64,000 nucleotides of DNA from Paenibacillus graminis (GTDB lineage: Bacteria > Bacillota > Bacilli > Paenibacillales > Paenibacillaceae). The DNA lies in assembly GCF_000758705.1 (NCBI RefSeq), contig NZ_CP009287.1:3782001-3846000 (forward strand). Direction: 5' to 3'. Under the pieces are notes generated by a model. The model worked only from the letters and a program-made list of their open reading frames with translations, did no database searches and had not been told where the DNA came from. The translations under genes were made by a program, and so were the position numbers. Numbering within the stretch: the first letter of the stretch is position 1; each line of letters starts with the position of its first letter. Shown here in pieces: positions 1 to 10,250 of this stretch.

Positions 1-749
1 ACAAGCTTGTCGATATACGGTTTGCCTTGCTGCCAATAGTTCGGATTTTTGGTAAACGTCAGATCCCCTGCAGGGTCCCATGTCTCCACAACGAAGGGTC
101 CTGTACCTACCGGTTTTTTGAAAAACTCTGCTTCGGTCACACCGCCGAAATTGTTCGGAAGAATGCCGTTGGAGAAGTTGGACAGCTCTGAGATAAACGG
201 TGTGTACGGCTCTTTAAGCGTAATGACCAGCGTTTGTTTATCCTGCGCTTTGACCGTATCTACCTTGGCCGATATCTCCAGCGGGCCGCCTACCTTCAGA
301 TGGCGATTCAGTGAAAATACCGCATCTTCAGCCGTTACTTCCGTACCGTTCGAAAATTTCAATCCATCGCGGAGGACAAACGTATACGTCAAGCCGTCTT
401 CACTGATGCTGTGTGACTTGGCAAGCCAGTCCACAATTTCGCCTTTGCTGTCAAAAGCAACCAGGGATTCAAACACTTTATCAATGGCAAACGCATTGTT
501 TGACGTAATTTCATGATGCAGATCGAACGAGGTTACCGCAGCAGGCCGTCCATATACAAAAGTTCCTCCCGTTGCCGGTTCTGCCGTATCGGCACTCTGA
601 GTCGGTTCCGGACTGGCACTTCCCTGAGCAGTATTCGTCGAATCAGCTTTGTCGCCCGACCCGGAGCATCCGGCAAGCAATACCAAAAACAGAATTGCCA
701 ATGTTCCCAGCCCCATCGATTTTCTGAATAACTTTTTAAAATTTGACAC
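1..749 (-). CDS. Oligopeptide/dipeptide ABC transporter substrate-binding lipoprotein (3' end outside window)
   Basis: This is the N-terminal 249 codons of a family 5 solute-binding protein (SBP_bac_5, OppA/DppA type). It should capture peptides or small solutes at the outer face of the membrane for an ABC importer. The GTG start at 749 has an AAGGAG about 10 bases upstream. It opens with a signal peptide ending in a lipobox (LLAGC), followed by a Ser/Thr/Asp-rich linker. The mature part carries family hallmarks: a region resembling FDLHHEIT, LRDGLKFSNG, and GTGPFVVETWDP before the cut. An internal ATG at 716 is an alternative start but would shorten the charged n-region of the signal peptide. 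The gene leaves the window at base 1, so its permease partners cannot be judged. The family call is secure; the substrate is unknown. Confidence 0.9.
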   Translation of the reverse strand, partial: MSNFKKLFRKSMGLGTLAILFLVLLAGCSGSGDKADSTNTAQGSASPEPTQSADTAEPATGGTFVYGRPAAVTSFDLHHEITSNNAFAIDKVFESLVAFDSKGEIVDWLAKSHSISEDGLTYTFVLRDGLKFSNGTEVTAEDAVFSLNRHLKVGGPLEISAKVDTVKAQDKQTLVITLKEPYTPFISELSNFSNGILPNNFGGVTEAEFFKKPVGTGPFVVETWDPAGDLTFTKNPNYWQQGKPYIDKL

Positions 750-890
750 GTAGGACCCACTCCTTCATATAAATCATATATGTTTAGTATGGATTGAATT
801 ATGGATTACTCGACCTTATCTGTCAAACAAAAAAATCATCTCCGGACTCATCGTAGTTCTAATTTATCCAGTACAGGAAATGAATTCGCT

Positions 891-1751
891 TCATTTCTCT
901 TGTTCTGCATACAGCTTCCCTTCTTCTATATTTTCCAGCAAGGAAGGTTCCCCCAATAGCAGGGAAATTTCATGCAGCACGCCATGCTGATTATTGCTCA
1001 CCGTATGATAATTGACTACAGCCTTGACTTCCGGCGAAGCGTTCTCCATCGCGTAACTGTATTTGCACAGCTTCAGCATCTCAATATCATTGCTGCTGTC
1101 TCCAAACGCTGCGCATTCATCCGGCCGGATACCATAACGCTTCAGCAGGCGTTCAAGCCCCGAGGCCTTATGGCAGCCAGGGATGATCAGATCAATACAT
1201 TGATGTCCGCTGGTCACGGGGTCAACCACTCCCTTCAGCTCTTCCATCAACAGGGGTAAATATTTTTCAACTCCGCCAGCAGCCAGGTCAGGAGTAATTA
1301 AGGCAAATTTAAAAATCTGGTCTTTGACCTGCCCAAATGCGCTCACCTTCTCAAGCCGCGGATAGTAATGGCACATTAACGCATAGAATTCATCGCTGGC
1401 GCTTTCGAGTACATACGCTCCATTTACACCGCACATGACGGCAGAAATCTCCTCATATGGACTCAGCTTCTCCACGATTAGCTTCACCTGCTCCGGTGCA
1501 ATTTCACCGGTAAACAATACTTCGGTCCCGTCGATGACATAGGCGCCATTCTCCGCAACATACGCGAGCTCGTCCTGGATATCTTCAAAAATCGTTTTCA
1601 GCTTATAGTACTGGTTCCCGCTCGCCACCACAAAATGGACGCCTTTAGCCTTCATTACGGCGTATAGCTGTTTGAACCATGTTTGATGGTAGTTCTTTTT
1701 ATCGTCTAAAAAAGTACCGTCCATATCGACTGCAATTAACTTGATGTCCAT
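891..1751 (-). CDS. Cof-type HAD-IIB family phosphatase
   Basis: This 286-residue protein belongs to the HAD superfamily, subclass IIB (Cof/YidA/YbiV type), which are cytoplasmic phosphatases of sugar phosphates and similar metabolites. Motif I is near the N terminus, with the catalytic aspartates D9 and D11 in DMDGTFLDD. Motif IV is GDSSNDIEML in the C-terminal third, and a C2-type cap lies between them. Length is normal for the family. The ATG start follows GGGGAG at a good distance. It stands alone between the solute-binding protein and the MarR gene, all on the minus strand. The physiological substrate cannot be read from the sequence. Confidence 0.9.
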   Translation of the reverse strand: MDIKLIAVDMDGTFLDDKKNYHQTWFKQLYAVMKAKGVHFVVASGNQYYKLKTIFEDIQDELAYVAENGAYVIDGTEVLFTGEIAPEQVKLIVEKLSPYEEISAVMCGVNGAYVLESASDEFYALMCHYYPRLEKVSAFGQVKDQIFKFALITPDLAAGGVEKYLPLLMEELKGVVDPVTSGHQCIDLIIPGCHKASGLERLLKRYGIRPDECAAFGDSSNDIEMLKLCKYSYAMENASPEVKAVVNYHTVSNNQHGVLHEISLLLGEPSLLENIEEGKLYAEQEK

Positions 1752-1894
1752 TGTAAGTTCTCCCCATATCTATTTATATTTTCTCCTTTACTGTAAATGA
1801 TGAAATGCATTTCATGTCAAGCTGGGGCCAGTTTCCATAATAAAAAAGCGAGCCGCTCCAAATCAGTGAGCCTCCCGCCTATTTTCATCTTGCG

Positions 1895-2326
1895 TTATAG
1901 ATTCGAATTCACCTTGAGCAATAATTTCATGAGCGTCTCCGCTTCTTCCGCTGTAAGGCCATCGGTGATGCTTTTTTCCACTTCTGCAAAAATGTCATTG
2001 AACTCTTCCACAAGAACCGCTGCTTTGTCCAACAGGTATATCTTTTTCTGCCGCTCGTTTTCTTTCGGAATTACGCGTTTGATATACCCTTTTTTCTCGA
2101 GGCCCTGAAGCATGCTTGTGATGCTGGCTTCCTTGCGGTTGAAATGCTCCGCCAGATCCTTTTGAATCAGTCCTTTGTCCTCATGCTCTGCAATGTAGCC
2201 GATCATTTGTCCCTGCTGTGCATTAAGGCCCAGTTCGGCTAATCTTTCATCAGCGTCTTTTTTCTTTTTTAGTCCAATCTCCCGGATCAGATCTGAAAAT
2301 GGCGTATTCGACATTCGCTTAGTCAT
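1895..2326 (-). CDS. MarR family transcriptional regulator
   Basis: A 143-residue winged-helix regulator of the MarR family. The recognition region is the segment with QKDLAEHFNRKEASITSMLQ, followed by the wing (KKGYIKRVIPKENERQKKIYL) and a C-terminal dimerisation helix. These proteins usually repress their own gene or a neighbouring exporter or stress gene and release DNA on binding a ligand. The ATG at 2326 follows AAGGAG by 7 bases. Its promoter region carries several inverted repeats that overlap the -10 and spacer, which suggests autoregulation. The N-terminal stretch rich in lysine (KKKKDADE) is unusual but short. No exporter is adjacent. The divergent neighbour is a secreted protease, a possible second target. 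Confidence 0.9.
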   Translation of the reverse strand: MTKRMSNTPFSDLIREIGLKKKKDADERLAELGLNAQQGQMIGYIAEHEDKGLIQKDLAEHFNRKEASITSMLQGLEKKGYIKRVIPKENERQKKIYLLDKAAVLVEEFNDIFAEVEKSITDGLTAEEAETLMKLLLKVNSNL

Positions 2327-2351
2327 GCGGCGTCTCCTTTGCAGAAATTAA

Positions 2352-2397
2352 GTTAGATATCTAATTATATGAAAATCATATACTTTATCTATCTAAC
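2352..2397. promoter_or_regulatory. Cluster of MarR-type operator candidates
   Basis: Three inverted repeats sit on the MarR promoter: TTAGATATCTAA (2353-2364), TATATGA-AAA-TCATATA (2366-2382, covering the -10) and the pair GTTAGATA (2352-2359) with TATCTAAC (2390-2397). MarR proteins bind such AT-rich palindromes of 15-20 bases. Binding by this regulator is inferred from the position. Confidence 0.55.
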
Positions 2398-2403
2398 AGT
2401 CAA
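2375..2403 (-). promoter_or_regulatory. Promoter of the MarR gene
   Basis: On the minus strand a -35 TTGACT (2398-2403) and a -10 TATGAT (2375-2380) are separated by exactly 17 bases. The start codon is about 50 bases downstream. This is a good sigma-A match and is seen directly. Confidence 0.7.
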
Positions 2404-4315
<1,912 letters not shown>

Positions 4316-4326
4316 TCGTTAAAAGA

Positions 4327-4367
4327 ACAGGCCAGATGATCAGAAATGATCACTGGCCTGTTTTGTT
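4327..4367 (+). terminator. Intrinsic terminator after the M4 protease
   Basis: The hairpin arms are ACAGGCCAG and CTGGCCTGT, extended inward by TGATCA/TGATCA around a GAAA loop, followed by TTTTGTT. It lies 11 bases after the stop codon. Confidence 0.85.
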
Positions 4368-4470
4368 AAGATGAATGGAACGCCCTGCGGGTACATCTGA
4401 GATACCCCGATCAGTTTCTCCTACGCCCGCTTCAGCCGTGTACGAATTGGCTCATCTTTAGCATTTTGCC

Positions 4471-6432
4471 CTAAGCCGCACTGGTCAGCTTGCGCACAAC
4501 CTCCTGGCTGTATTTACGCTTGGTGATGAAGTAGAAGCTTAATTGGAACCCGAAATAGACCGCGACCACAATCGTTGTATTTTTCATAAATTCGCCGAGG
4601 ATATCAGCACCGCTCATGACATGGGTAATCAGATAGATGAAGCAGTAGCCGAAGATGCTGCCAAACAGCAGCGGTACAAAGAACGTTATCAGCAGCTCTG
4701 CCGACACGACCGCCCGAATCTCCCTGTCGCTGATTCCAATTTTGAACAGCTTGCGGAAAAAGACCGTGGCATTCCCTATTTCAGTGTATTGCTTGAAGTA
4801 CAGCACCATCCCGCCCGCTACAAAAAACAATACGCCGGCCAGAGAAGTTACGAACACAAACAGGGAATAGTTCTTTTTCAGCTCTTTATAGGTATCCACT
4901 TTGGAGGCTACCGCAAACAGCTGGCCGCTGCTGCCACCCTTGTCCGTGGCATTCAGCGTATCCTTCAGCTTCTGGACGATCCCTTCCGTGTTCTTCCAGG
5001 CTGTAAAATCGATTCCGTAATGGGTCCCCCATGCTCTGGCACTTACCTTGGATTCCATATCTTTGTAATCTTCATTGCTGACTACAATGCCAGAACTTGT
5101 TGGATAAGCACTTGCTGTTGCAAACCAGTCGCCATGGTAAGAAGACTTCACCTTGTAGTTGAAGGTTCGGGTGCCGTCCGTGAACGCAATCGCTGCTCCC
5201 TGTTCAATACCATGTGAACCCGGCTCCCAAGCCGTGATGATGTTAAGGGCTTCCCCTGTTCCCACGGTTACCTTCTCCCCCGTCAGCGAGTTGTACATAT
5301 CCTGTGAAATTATGGGCTTCGTCTTAAGGACATCGTATTTGTCGCCGTCCAGGCTCATCTTCAGGTTCAGAAAGTTCGTTTCTTGGATTGAATTCAGCGG
5401 TTCAGAGGATTGCTTCATCAGCTGTTCCAGTTGTCCGTTCTCCAGTGCATGTACACCAGCCACCGAAATATATTCGATATCATATTTATTCCGCTCCGCA
5501 ATGCTCTCCGACAGCTGCAGCAGTGAAAACGGAGAAGCAACGAGGAAGATCGTCATGCCGCTGAGAATACTCAGAATGAACATAATCCGTTTGTTCTGAT
5601 TAAATTTGTTATTGATCTCGGTGATGGAGAGAATGTGGCGGTAATAGAATTGCTTGTTTCTCAGAAAGCTGACCCATGTATTCCCCAGATGGGAAATGAC
5701 CATAAAGATACCGGTAAAGCTCATTAAGATATAGGTAATGATCATGAACGGATTCGTATTCAGGCTCTCGTGATTAGAGATCACCGCCAGAAAGAGGATT
5801 GAGGCCACAACCAGCCCCACTCCAACCAGCCCGAGCTTGGTGTCGTTCTTCTTCGCTCCGTTATCCTGCTTGCGGGAAGCCTTCATCAGATCAGCGATGT
5901 CCAGCTTGCCGACCTTTACACTTGAGATTATCTGCGATGCGCTAAAAATAACGGTAAATACAATCGCTGTCACAACGAAGCTGGCGGCACTGAGGGAATA
6001 CGAGACCCCCTGCAGATCCAGCAGATCAATCGCCACAGTCTGGAACAGCCGGGAAAAGACCGTTCCTGTGATGATGCCGACAATGAGTGAAGAGATACTG
6101 ATAATCAGATTCTCCAGGAGGATAATTTTCTGCAGATCGGTTTTGTGCATACCCAGGGACATAAAAATGGCGAATTCCTTACTTCTTGACTTGATAAATG
6201 AGGAATGCGCGTAATTGATAAAAAACACTGAAAACAGCGTCAGGGCAGCCAGGCTCAGCATCAGCACAATCTGAATAACATTCTCCGTCGCACCTTCCCG
6301 GATACTGTTATTGAACAGCAAGGCGGCATAAAGGAAAAAGATCGTGATCGCGAAGGCGCTGCAGATGAAATAGGAAAAGAAATTCCGGACATTGCGTTTG
6401 AAATTTTTTATCGTAACGTCTCTAAAGGTCAT
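4471..6432 (-). CDS. BceB-like FtsX-domain ABC transporter permease
   Basis: A 653-residue membrane protein of the BceB/YxdM/VraG permease family. It has an FtsX-like domain with several transmembrane helices at the N terminus, a large extracellular domain of about 200 residues in the middle (roughly residues 315-525) and further helices at the C terminus. BceB-type permeases sense and detoxify cell-wall-active peptides such as bacitracin, and form a sensory complex with the partner kinase. The true start is the ATG at 6432 after GGAGGGG; an open frame upstream of it is only readthrough of the ATPase region. It overlaps the 3' end of the ATPase gene by 11 bases, implying translational coupling. 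The peptide recognised is unknown. Confidence 0.92.
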   Translation of the reverse strand: MTFRDVTIKNFKRNVRNFFSYFICSAFAITIFFLYAALLFNNSIREGATENVIQIVLMLSLAALTLFSVFFINYAHSSFIKSRSKEFAIFMSLGMHKTDLQKIILLENLIISISSLIVGIITGTVFSRLFQTVAIDLLDLQGVSYSLSAASFVVTAIVFTVIFSASQIISSVKVGKLDIADLMKASRKQDNGAKKNDTKLGLVGVGLVVASILFLAVISNHESLNTNPFMIITYILMSFTGIFMVISHLGNTWVSFLRNKQFYYRHILSITEINNKFNQNKRIMFILSILSGMTIFLVASPFSLLQLSESIAERNKYDIEYISVAGVHALENGQLEQLMKQSSEPLNSIQETNFLNLKMSLDGDKYDVLKTKPIISQDMYNSLTGEKVTVGTGEALNIITAWEPGSHGIEQGAAIAFTDGTRTFNYKVKSSYHGDWFATASAYPTSSGIVVSNEDYKDMESKVSARAWGTHYGIDFTAWKNTEGIVQKLKDTLNATDKGGSSGQLFAVASKVDTYKELKKNYSLFVFVTSLAGVLFFVAGGMVLYFKQYTEIGNATVFFRKLFKIGISDREIRAVVSAELLITFFVPLLFGSIFGYCFIYLITHVMSGADILGEFMKNTTIVVAVYFGFQLSFYFITKRKYSQEVVRKLTSAA

Positions 6433-7189
6433 TTCGTTCCCCTCCGATGACCGCCAGACAATCGAGGATTTGATCAAAAAACTCCTTGCGTACCCCGCTG
6501 CTGACAATCTCCATGCAGATCGCACCGTCCTTGATGAAAATAATCTTTTTGCAAAAGCTTGCGGCGAAGGCGTCATGTGTAACCATCAGAATAGTACTGC
6601 CGCGCTCCTGATTCATTTTCTCGATGCATTTCATCACCGTGCCCGAAGACTTGGAATCGAGATTGCCTGTCGGCTCATCGGCAAAAATAATATCCGGATC
6701 ATTGACCAGCGCCCGGCTCACCGCGACTCGCTGCTGCTGGCCGCCGGAAATATTGTAGGGATACTTGCCGGCAATTTCGTCAATGCCGAACAGCTTCATA
6801 ATCTCTTCACTTTTTGCTTCCATCTGCTCTTTGTCTTTCTTATCGAGAATCATAGGCAGCATCACATTTTCCTTCAGGGTCAGACTATCCATCAGATTAA
6901 ATTCCTGAAATACAAAACCGAGATGCTGCCGGCGGAACAACGCCATTTCATTTTTGTCCAGGGAGGTGATGTTCTTGCCGCCAATATAAACCTCGCCGTA
7001 GCTCGGCTTGCCGATGCCGCTTAAAATATTCAGCAAGGTTGTTTTACCGCTGCCTGAGGGGCCCATAATGCCGATGAAGTCACCCTTCTCCACATTAAAG
7101 CTGACGGAATCCAGCGCCACTGTGGAATTGTCGCCGTTCTGCACACCATAGACTTTTTTAACGTTTTTGACTTCGAGTACTGTGCTCAT
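6422..7189 (-). CDS. BceA-like ABC transporter ATP-binding protein
   Basis: A 255-residue ATPase of the MacB/LolD/BceA class, the energy source for the permease encoded just downstream. Walker A is GPSGSGKT at residues 43-50, the signature SGGQQQR is at 148-154 and Walker B with the catalytic glutamate (DIIFADEP) is at 166-173. The H-loop histidine is in [11 protein letters not shown]. The last residues overlap the permease start. About 100 bases separate it from the upstream kinase gene, room for the response-regulator-dependent promoter that Bce-type systems normally place here, although I could not identify its box. Intact and of normal length. Confidence 0.94.
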   Translation of the reverse strand: MSTVLEVKNVKKVYGVQNGDNSTVALDSVSFNVEKGDFIGIMGPSGSGKTTLLNILSGIGKPSYGEVYIGGKNITSLDKNEMALFRRQHLGFVFQEFNLMDSLTLKENVMLPMILDKKDKEQMEAKSEEIMKLFGIDEIAGKYPYNISGGQQQRVAVSRALVNDPDIIFADEPTGNLDSKSSGTVMKCIEKMNQERGSTILMVTHDAFAASFCKKIIFIKDGAICMEIVSSGVRKEFFDQILDCLAVIGGERNDL

Positions 7190-7288
7190 GGTTCCCTCTC
7201 CTTATCCCAGGCAATATTGCTGCGGAAGCCCTGGGCTTTGTTACCTATAACCTCATTGTAGTCAACACTGGACGCCGTATCCATCCAT

Positions 7289-8320
7289 TTACATGACGCT
7301 GTCTTTCAATTTTGAAAGATACGAAATCTGCGCCTCGGTGCCCTGATTGACTTCAGAAGAAATAGTGAGGCGGTGTCCCAGCTTCCTGGCAATTTCAGAA
7401 CAGACGTAGAGGCCGATTCCCGTCGCCTGGTGGTGTGTGCGGCCGTTTTTCCCGGTAAAAAAGGGCTGGAAGATGCGCTGCAGATCCACTTTTTCAATCC
7501 CGATGCCTTCATCCCGGATGGACAGCACCACCTGATCGCCGCGCCGCTCAATATGGAAGTGAATGGATTTGGTCTCTTCACCCGCATCCGAGTATTTGAT
7601 TGCATTGGAGACGATCTGCTCCAGCATCGCCATATTCCATTTGCTGTCTGTCATGACCATAATGCTCTCCTCTTCGCACTCGATCAGCGGATAGACATTG
7701 TTGTAAATGTATTGATTCCGCTTGCTGTTGATTAAGCTCCTAAGCGATTCGAGCAGATTGACTGGCTCCGGTGTATAATCCCGGGAGAAATGTTCCAGGC
7801 GGAAGAACTTCAGCATCTGATTCAGCATGCTAAGAATTTTATCTTTTTCTTCCCCGATATGCTGCAATGCCACGGCATGGCCGGTGGAATTCATTTTGTA
7901 ATTCTGCAGGATCAGGTCGATGACCGACAACGGGGTTTTCAGATTATGTATCCACTGTGAGATGAATTTATGGGTATTGTCAGCCTGGGCCTTGACCTCA
8001 TAGATCTGATCCTGATAGGTCTGGTGTATACGGTGAATCAAGGTAATTGCAGCCTGCTGTTCACAGGAAAAGCCTTTTTCTTCAATCTCAATATTTTCCG
8101 ATAAACGCTGGATTTCCCGGTTGGCGGAAACGTATTTAATGAAGCGGAAGCACAAAAATATGATAAACACATAAAAATAAATGCTGAGCAGGTACATGAG
8201 CTGGATATTGCTGCTGATATAATAATTACAGTATATGCTCACCAGAATATGGCTGATGAAATAGACAAGAGTAAACGCGAAATGATCGCGCATGAAATCC
8301 CGGAACAGCTTAAGGGTCAT
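7289..8320 (-). CDS. BceS-like intramembrane-sensing histidine kinase
   Basis: A 343-residue kinase of the intramembrane-sensing class. Two N-terminal transmembrane helices (about residues 14-34 and 41-62) are joined by a very short loop and there is no extracellular sensor. The phosphoacceptor is H125 in WIHNLKTP. The ATPase domain has the N box (EQIVSNAIKYSD), G1 (RDEGIGI) and G2 (TGIGLYVC). Kinases of this type read the activity of their BceAB partner instead of binding a peptide themselves. The ATG overlaps the response regulator stop (ATGA), so the two are translated together. Confidence 0.93.
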   Translation of the reverse strand: MTLKLFRDFMRDHFAFTLVYFISHILVSIYCNYYISSNIQLMYLLSIYFYVFIIFLCFRFIKYVSANREIQRLSENIEIEEKGFSCEQQAAITLIHRIHQTYQDQIYEVKAQADNTHKFISQWIHNLKTPLSVIDLILQNYKMNSTGHAVALQHIGEEKDKILSMLNQMLKFFRLEHFSRDYTPEPVNLLESLRSLINSKRNQYIYNNVYPLIECEEESIMVMTDSKWNMAMLEQIVSNAIKYSDAGEETKSIHFHIERRGDQVVLSIRDEGIGIEKVDLQRIFQPFFTGKNGRTHHQATGIGLYVCSEIARKLGHRLTISSEVNQGTEAQISYLSKLKDSVM

Positions 8321-9021
8321 TGGCGGGTCCCTCCCGCCATCGCTGAATCAAAGATATAGCCTACCCCTCTTTTAACTTTAATGACATTCTGGAAGCCGAG
8401 ATTGGCCAGCTTGCTTTTGACCCGGGTGACATTTACGGTAAGCGTGTTGTCGACCACGAAATGCACATCGTCCCACAGCTCTTCCAGCAGTTCTTCCCTC
8501 GTGACGATGGTATCCTTCTTGTCCATCAGCTTCTTCAGCAGCTTGTATTCATTTTTGCTGAGCTCTTCTACCGCGCCCTTGCAGGAAATACTGAAATTGC
8601 GGTCATCCAGATGGATCGGCAAAGGCTCATTATCCGGCTCAGGCTTGCCCGCATATTCCCCGTAATTCCGGCGCAGTATCGCCATAATCTTGGCCAGCAG
8701 CACCTGAATATTCAGGGGTTTGACAATATAATCATCCGCCCCCAGCTCCATGCTGAGCACCTGGCTGGACTCTTCATCCCTGGCAGAGATCACTATGATC
8801 GGCACGGTGGTTTTCCTTCTGAACACCCTACAATAGTAGAAGCCGTCATAATAAGGCAAATTCAGATCCAGCAGCACAAGCTGCGGAGCTTCCTGCTCGA
8901 AGATCTTCTCCACCTGCAGGAAATCCGCAACCTCTACCACTTCATAGCTGTACTTGCGCAGGATATCAGTCAGCAGGGTTCTGATTTTAATATCATCTTC
9001 GACGATCATGATCTTGAACAT
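8317..9021 (-). CDS. BceR-like OmpR family response regulator
   Basis: A 234-residue response regulator with a receiver domain (acidic pocket near D9/D10, phosphoacceptor D52 in LLDLNLPYYDG) and an OmpR/PhoB winged helix (about residues 130-230). It is the first gene of the regulator-kinase-ATPase-permease cluster and should activate the transporter genes when phosphorylated by the adjacent kinase. The 4-base overlap with the kinase gene supports one transcript. Confidence 0.93.
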   Translation of the reverse strand: MFKIMIVEDDIKIRTLLTDILRKYSYEVVEVADFLQVEKIFEQEAPQLVLLDLNLPYYDGFYYCRVFRRKTTVPIIVISARDEESSQVLSMELGADDYIVKPLNIQVLLAKIMAILRRNYGEYAGKPEPDNEPLPIHLDDRNFSISCKGAVEELSKNEYKLLKKLMDKKDTIVTREELLEELWDDVHFVVDNTLTVNVTRVKSKLANLGFQNVIKVKRGVGYIFDSAMAGGTRQ

Positions 9022-9094
9022 TTCGGCACCTCTTTTATAGTGGCATTAGTGCTTCCAAACCTTGCATCAACCGGATTTCTCGATTATGAAACAA

Positions 9095-9439
9095 TCAAAA
9101 GGCCATATGCACGGAACCGTCCTCATAAATATCGACCCTCTGGGTACATAGAAGCATGCCCAGCCCGTTTGCCGTGCCCTTTTCCTGTAAATCTTTTTCC
9201 CGGCGCTCCCATAGCTCTCTGTCATGAATAATGTCATAGAGATAATATTTCCCGGTGCCTGCTGTATCCATCTCCTCAACAAAGATGAAATTGTCTGCAA
9301 ACAAGCTGCGGAACCAGGAAGCGGCCTCCTCGCGGGAGGTAAACGGGGGCAGATCTGCCTCAAAACGCTCCTGTAAATATCTCTGTTTCAGTCTGCCAAT
9401 CCTAACGTAATACGCTTCAAGTGTTTGTGGAGTAATCAT
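9095..9439 (-). CDS. Hypothetical protein, 114 residues
   Basis: A short soluble protein with no family I recognise. The ATG at 9439 is preferred over the TTG at 9445 because GAGGGGG lies 7 bases upstream of it. The N-terminal half is a charged helical stretch (RLKQRYLQERFEADLP). The C-terminal half has alternating hydrophobic and acidic residues and ends in DIYEDGSVHMAF. There is no signal peptide or membrane segment. It lies about 70 bases upstream of the response regulator gene on the same strand, so co-transcription is possible. No function is proposed. Confidence 0.6.
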   Translation of the reverse strand: MITPQTLEAYYVRIGRLKQRYLQERFEADLPPFTSREEAASWFRSLFADNFIFVEEMDTAGTGKYYLYDIIHDRELWERREKDLQEKGTANGLGMLLCTQRVDIYEDGSVHMAF

Positions 9440-9578
9440 ATCCAAGCCCCCTCTGCTGTATTCGAAAAACTTTCGCCAAAAATATCACGTTCACACCTGG
9501 AGAGATATGACATTCTTCATCGAAGAGTGTATTGATAAGCTTTAAGGGATCGGGTATCTTAGAAAAGAGGTGAGCTTC

Positions 9579-9671
9579 TTGAGTGGAACGGTATTGACAG
9601 CGCAGACCCGGAAGCTGATCAAGGATACTTTTATCCTGCTAATGGGGCAGAAAGGCTTTCATAAATCATAG
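9579..9671 (+). pseudogene. Remnant of a TetR family regulator (N-terminal fragment)
   Basis: Thirty codons from a TTG preceded by AGAGGTGA read LSGTVLTAQTRKLIKDTFIL and end KGFHKS before a stop. This closely matches helix 1 and the start of the recognition helices of TetR regulators (the usual pattern is TRKLIKDAF...EKGFHKITV). The frame is then lost and no further TetR sequence is evident before the next gene at 9754. It appears to be a decayed 5' end that kept its ribosome binding site. Confidence 0.5.
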
Positions 9672-9753
9672 TGTTGTCATCTCTATTGTGTTCATTGCCA
9701 GGCATGACGGGTATTGAAAAATAGAGAATTACACCACTCATAACAGGGAGGAT

Positions 9754-10098
9754 ATGTCCTTGGAAAACACAGATTGGATCTCCATCACTGCACTTGTTCT
9801 TGCTATGCTGTTATTGTTGAGGGTATTTAGCCTCAATAGACGCGTCAAAGATTTGGAGTCACAGCTGGAGCGGATTGACAGCCGTTCAGCAATGGGCGGA
9901 GGGATAATAAAACCCGGGATAGATGCTCCGGCACCGTTGTATGCACAGAACATGGAGGTTGCACCGGATTTGGAGAGAAGATTACGGCTGCTGCTGGCCG
10001 AAGGCAAGAAAATACAGGCCATTAAAGTACTTCGTGAAGCGCGGGATTTATCCCTGAAGGATGCCAAGAATTACGTGGACCGTATGGAACAGAGCTAA
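9754..10098 (+). CDS. Membrane-anchored protein with ribosomal L7/L12 C-terminal-like domain
   Basis: This 114-residue protein has one N-terminal transmembrane helix (about residues 9-25), a short coiled-coil-like stretch (RRVKDLESQLERID), a flexible linker and a C-terminal segment from about residue 80. That segment reads GKKIQAIKVLREARDLSLKD and continues AKNYVDRMEQS. It matches the ribosomal L7/L12 C-terminal fold, whose pattern is KIAVIKVVREATGLGLKEAK. In L7/L12 this domain recruits translation factors; here it is tethered to the membrane, and its role is unknown. Monocistronic, with its own terminator. Confidence 0.75.
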   Translation: MSLENTDWISITALVLAMLLLLRVFSLNRRVKDLESQLERIDSRSAMGGGIIKPGIDAPAPLYAQNMEVAPDLERRLRLLLAEGKKIQAIKVLREARDLSLKDAKNYVDRMEQS

Positions 10099-10113
10099 TA
10101 ATATATTGTCAAA

Positions 10114-10156
10114 AACCGGCTATGCCGCCTTAATGGACGGAATAGCCGGTTCTTTG
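10114..10156 (+). terminator. Intrinsic terminator after the L7/L12-like gene
   Basis: Arms AACCGGCTAT (10114-10123) and ATAGCCGGTT (10142-10151) form a 10-bp stem followed by TCTTTG. Confidence 0.75.
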
Positions 10157-10250
10157 TGAGCACTATAATTGTTTCTGTGCCTTGTTCAGGTCCTCCAGCA
10201 GCTTCGCTGCACCTATAGCTCAATAACCATTAGTAGATCTGCTGTATGAG

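Noticed and set aside
4543..5217. 224-codon plus-strand frame inside the BceB-like gene
   Set aside because: Antisense shadow of a clearly coding membrane protein, with no ribosome binding site.
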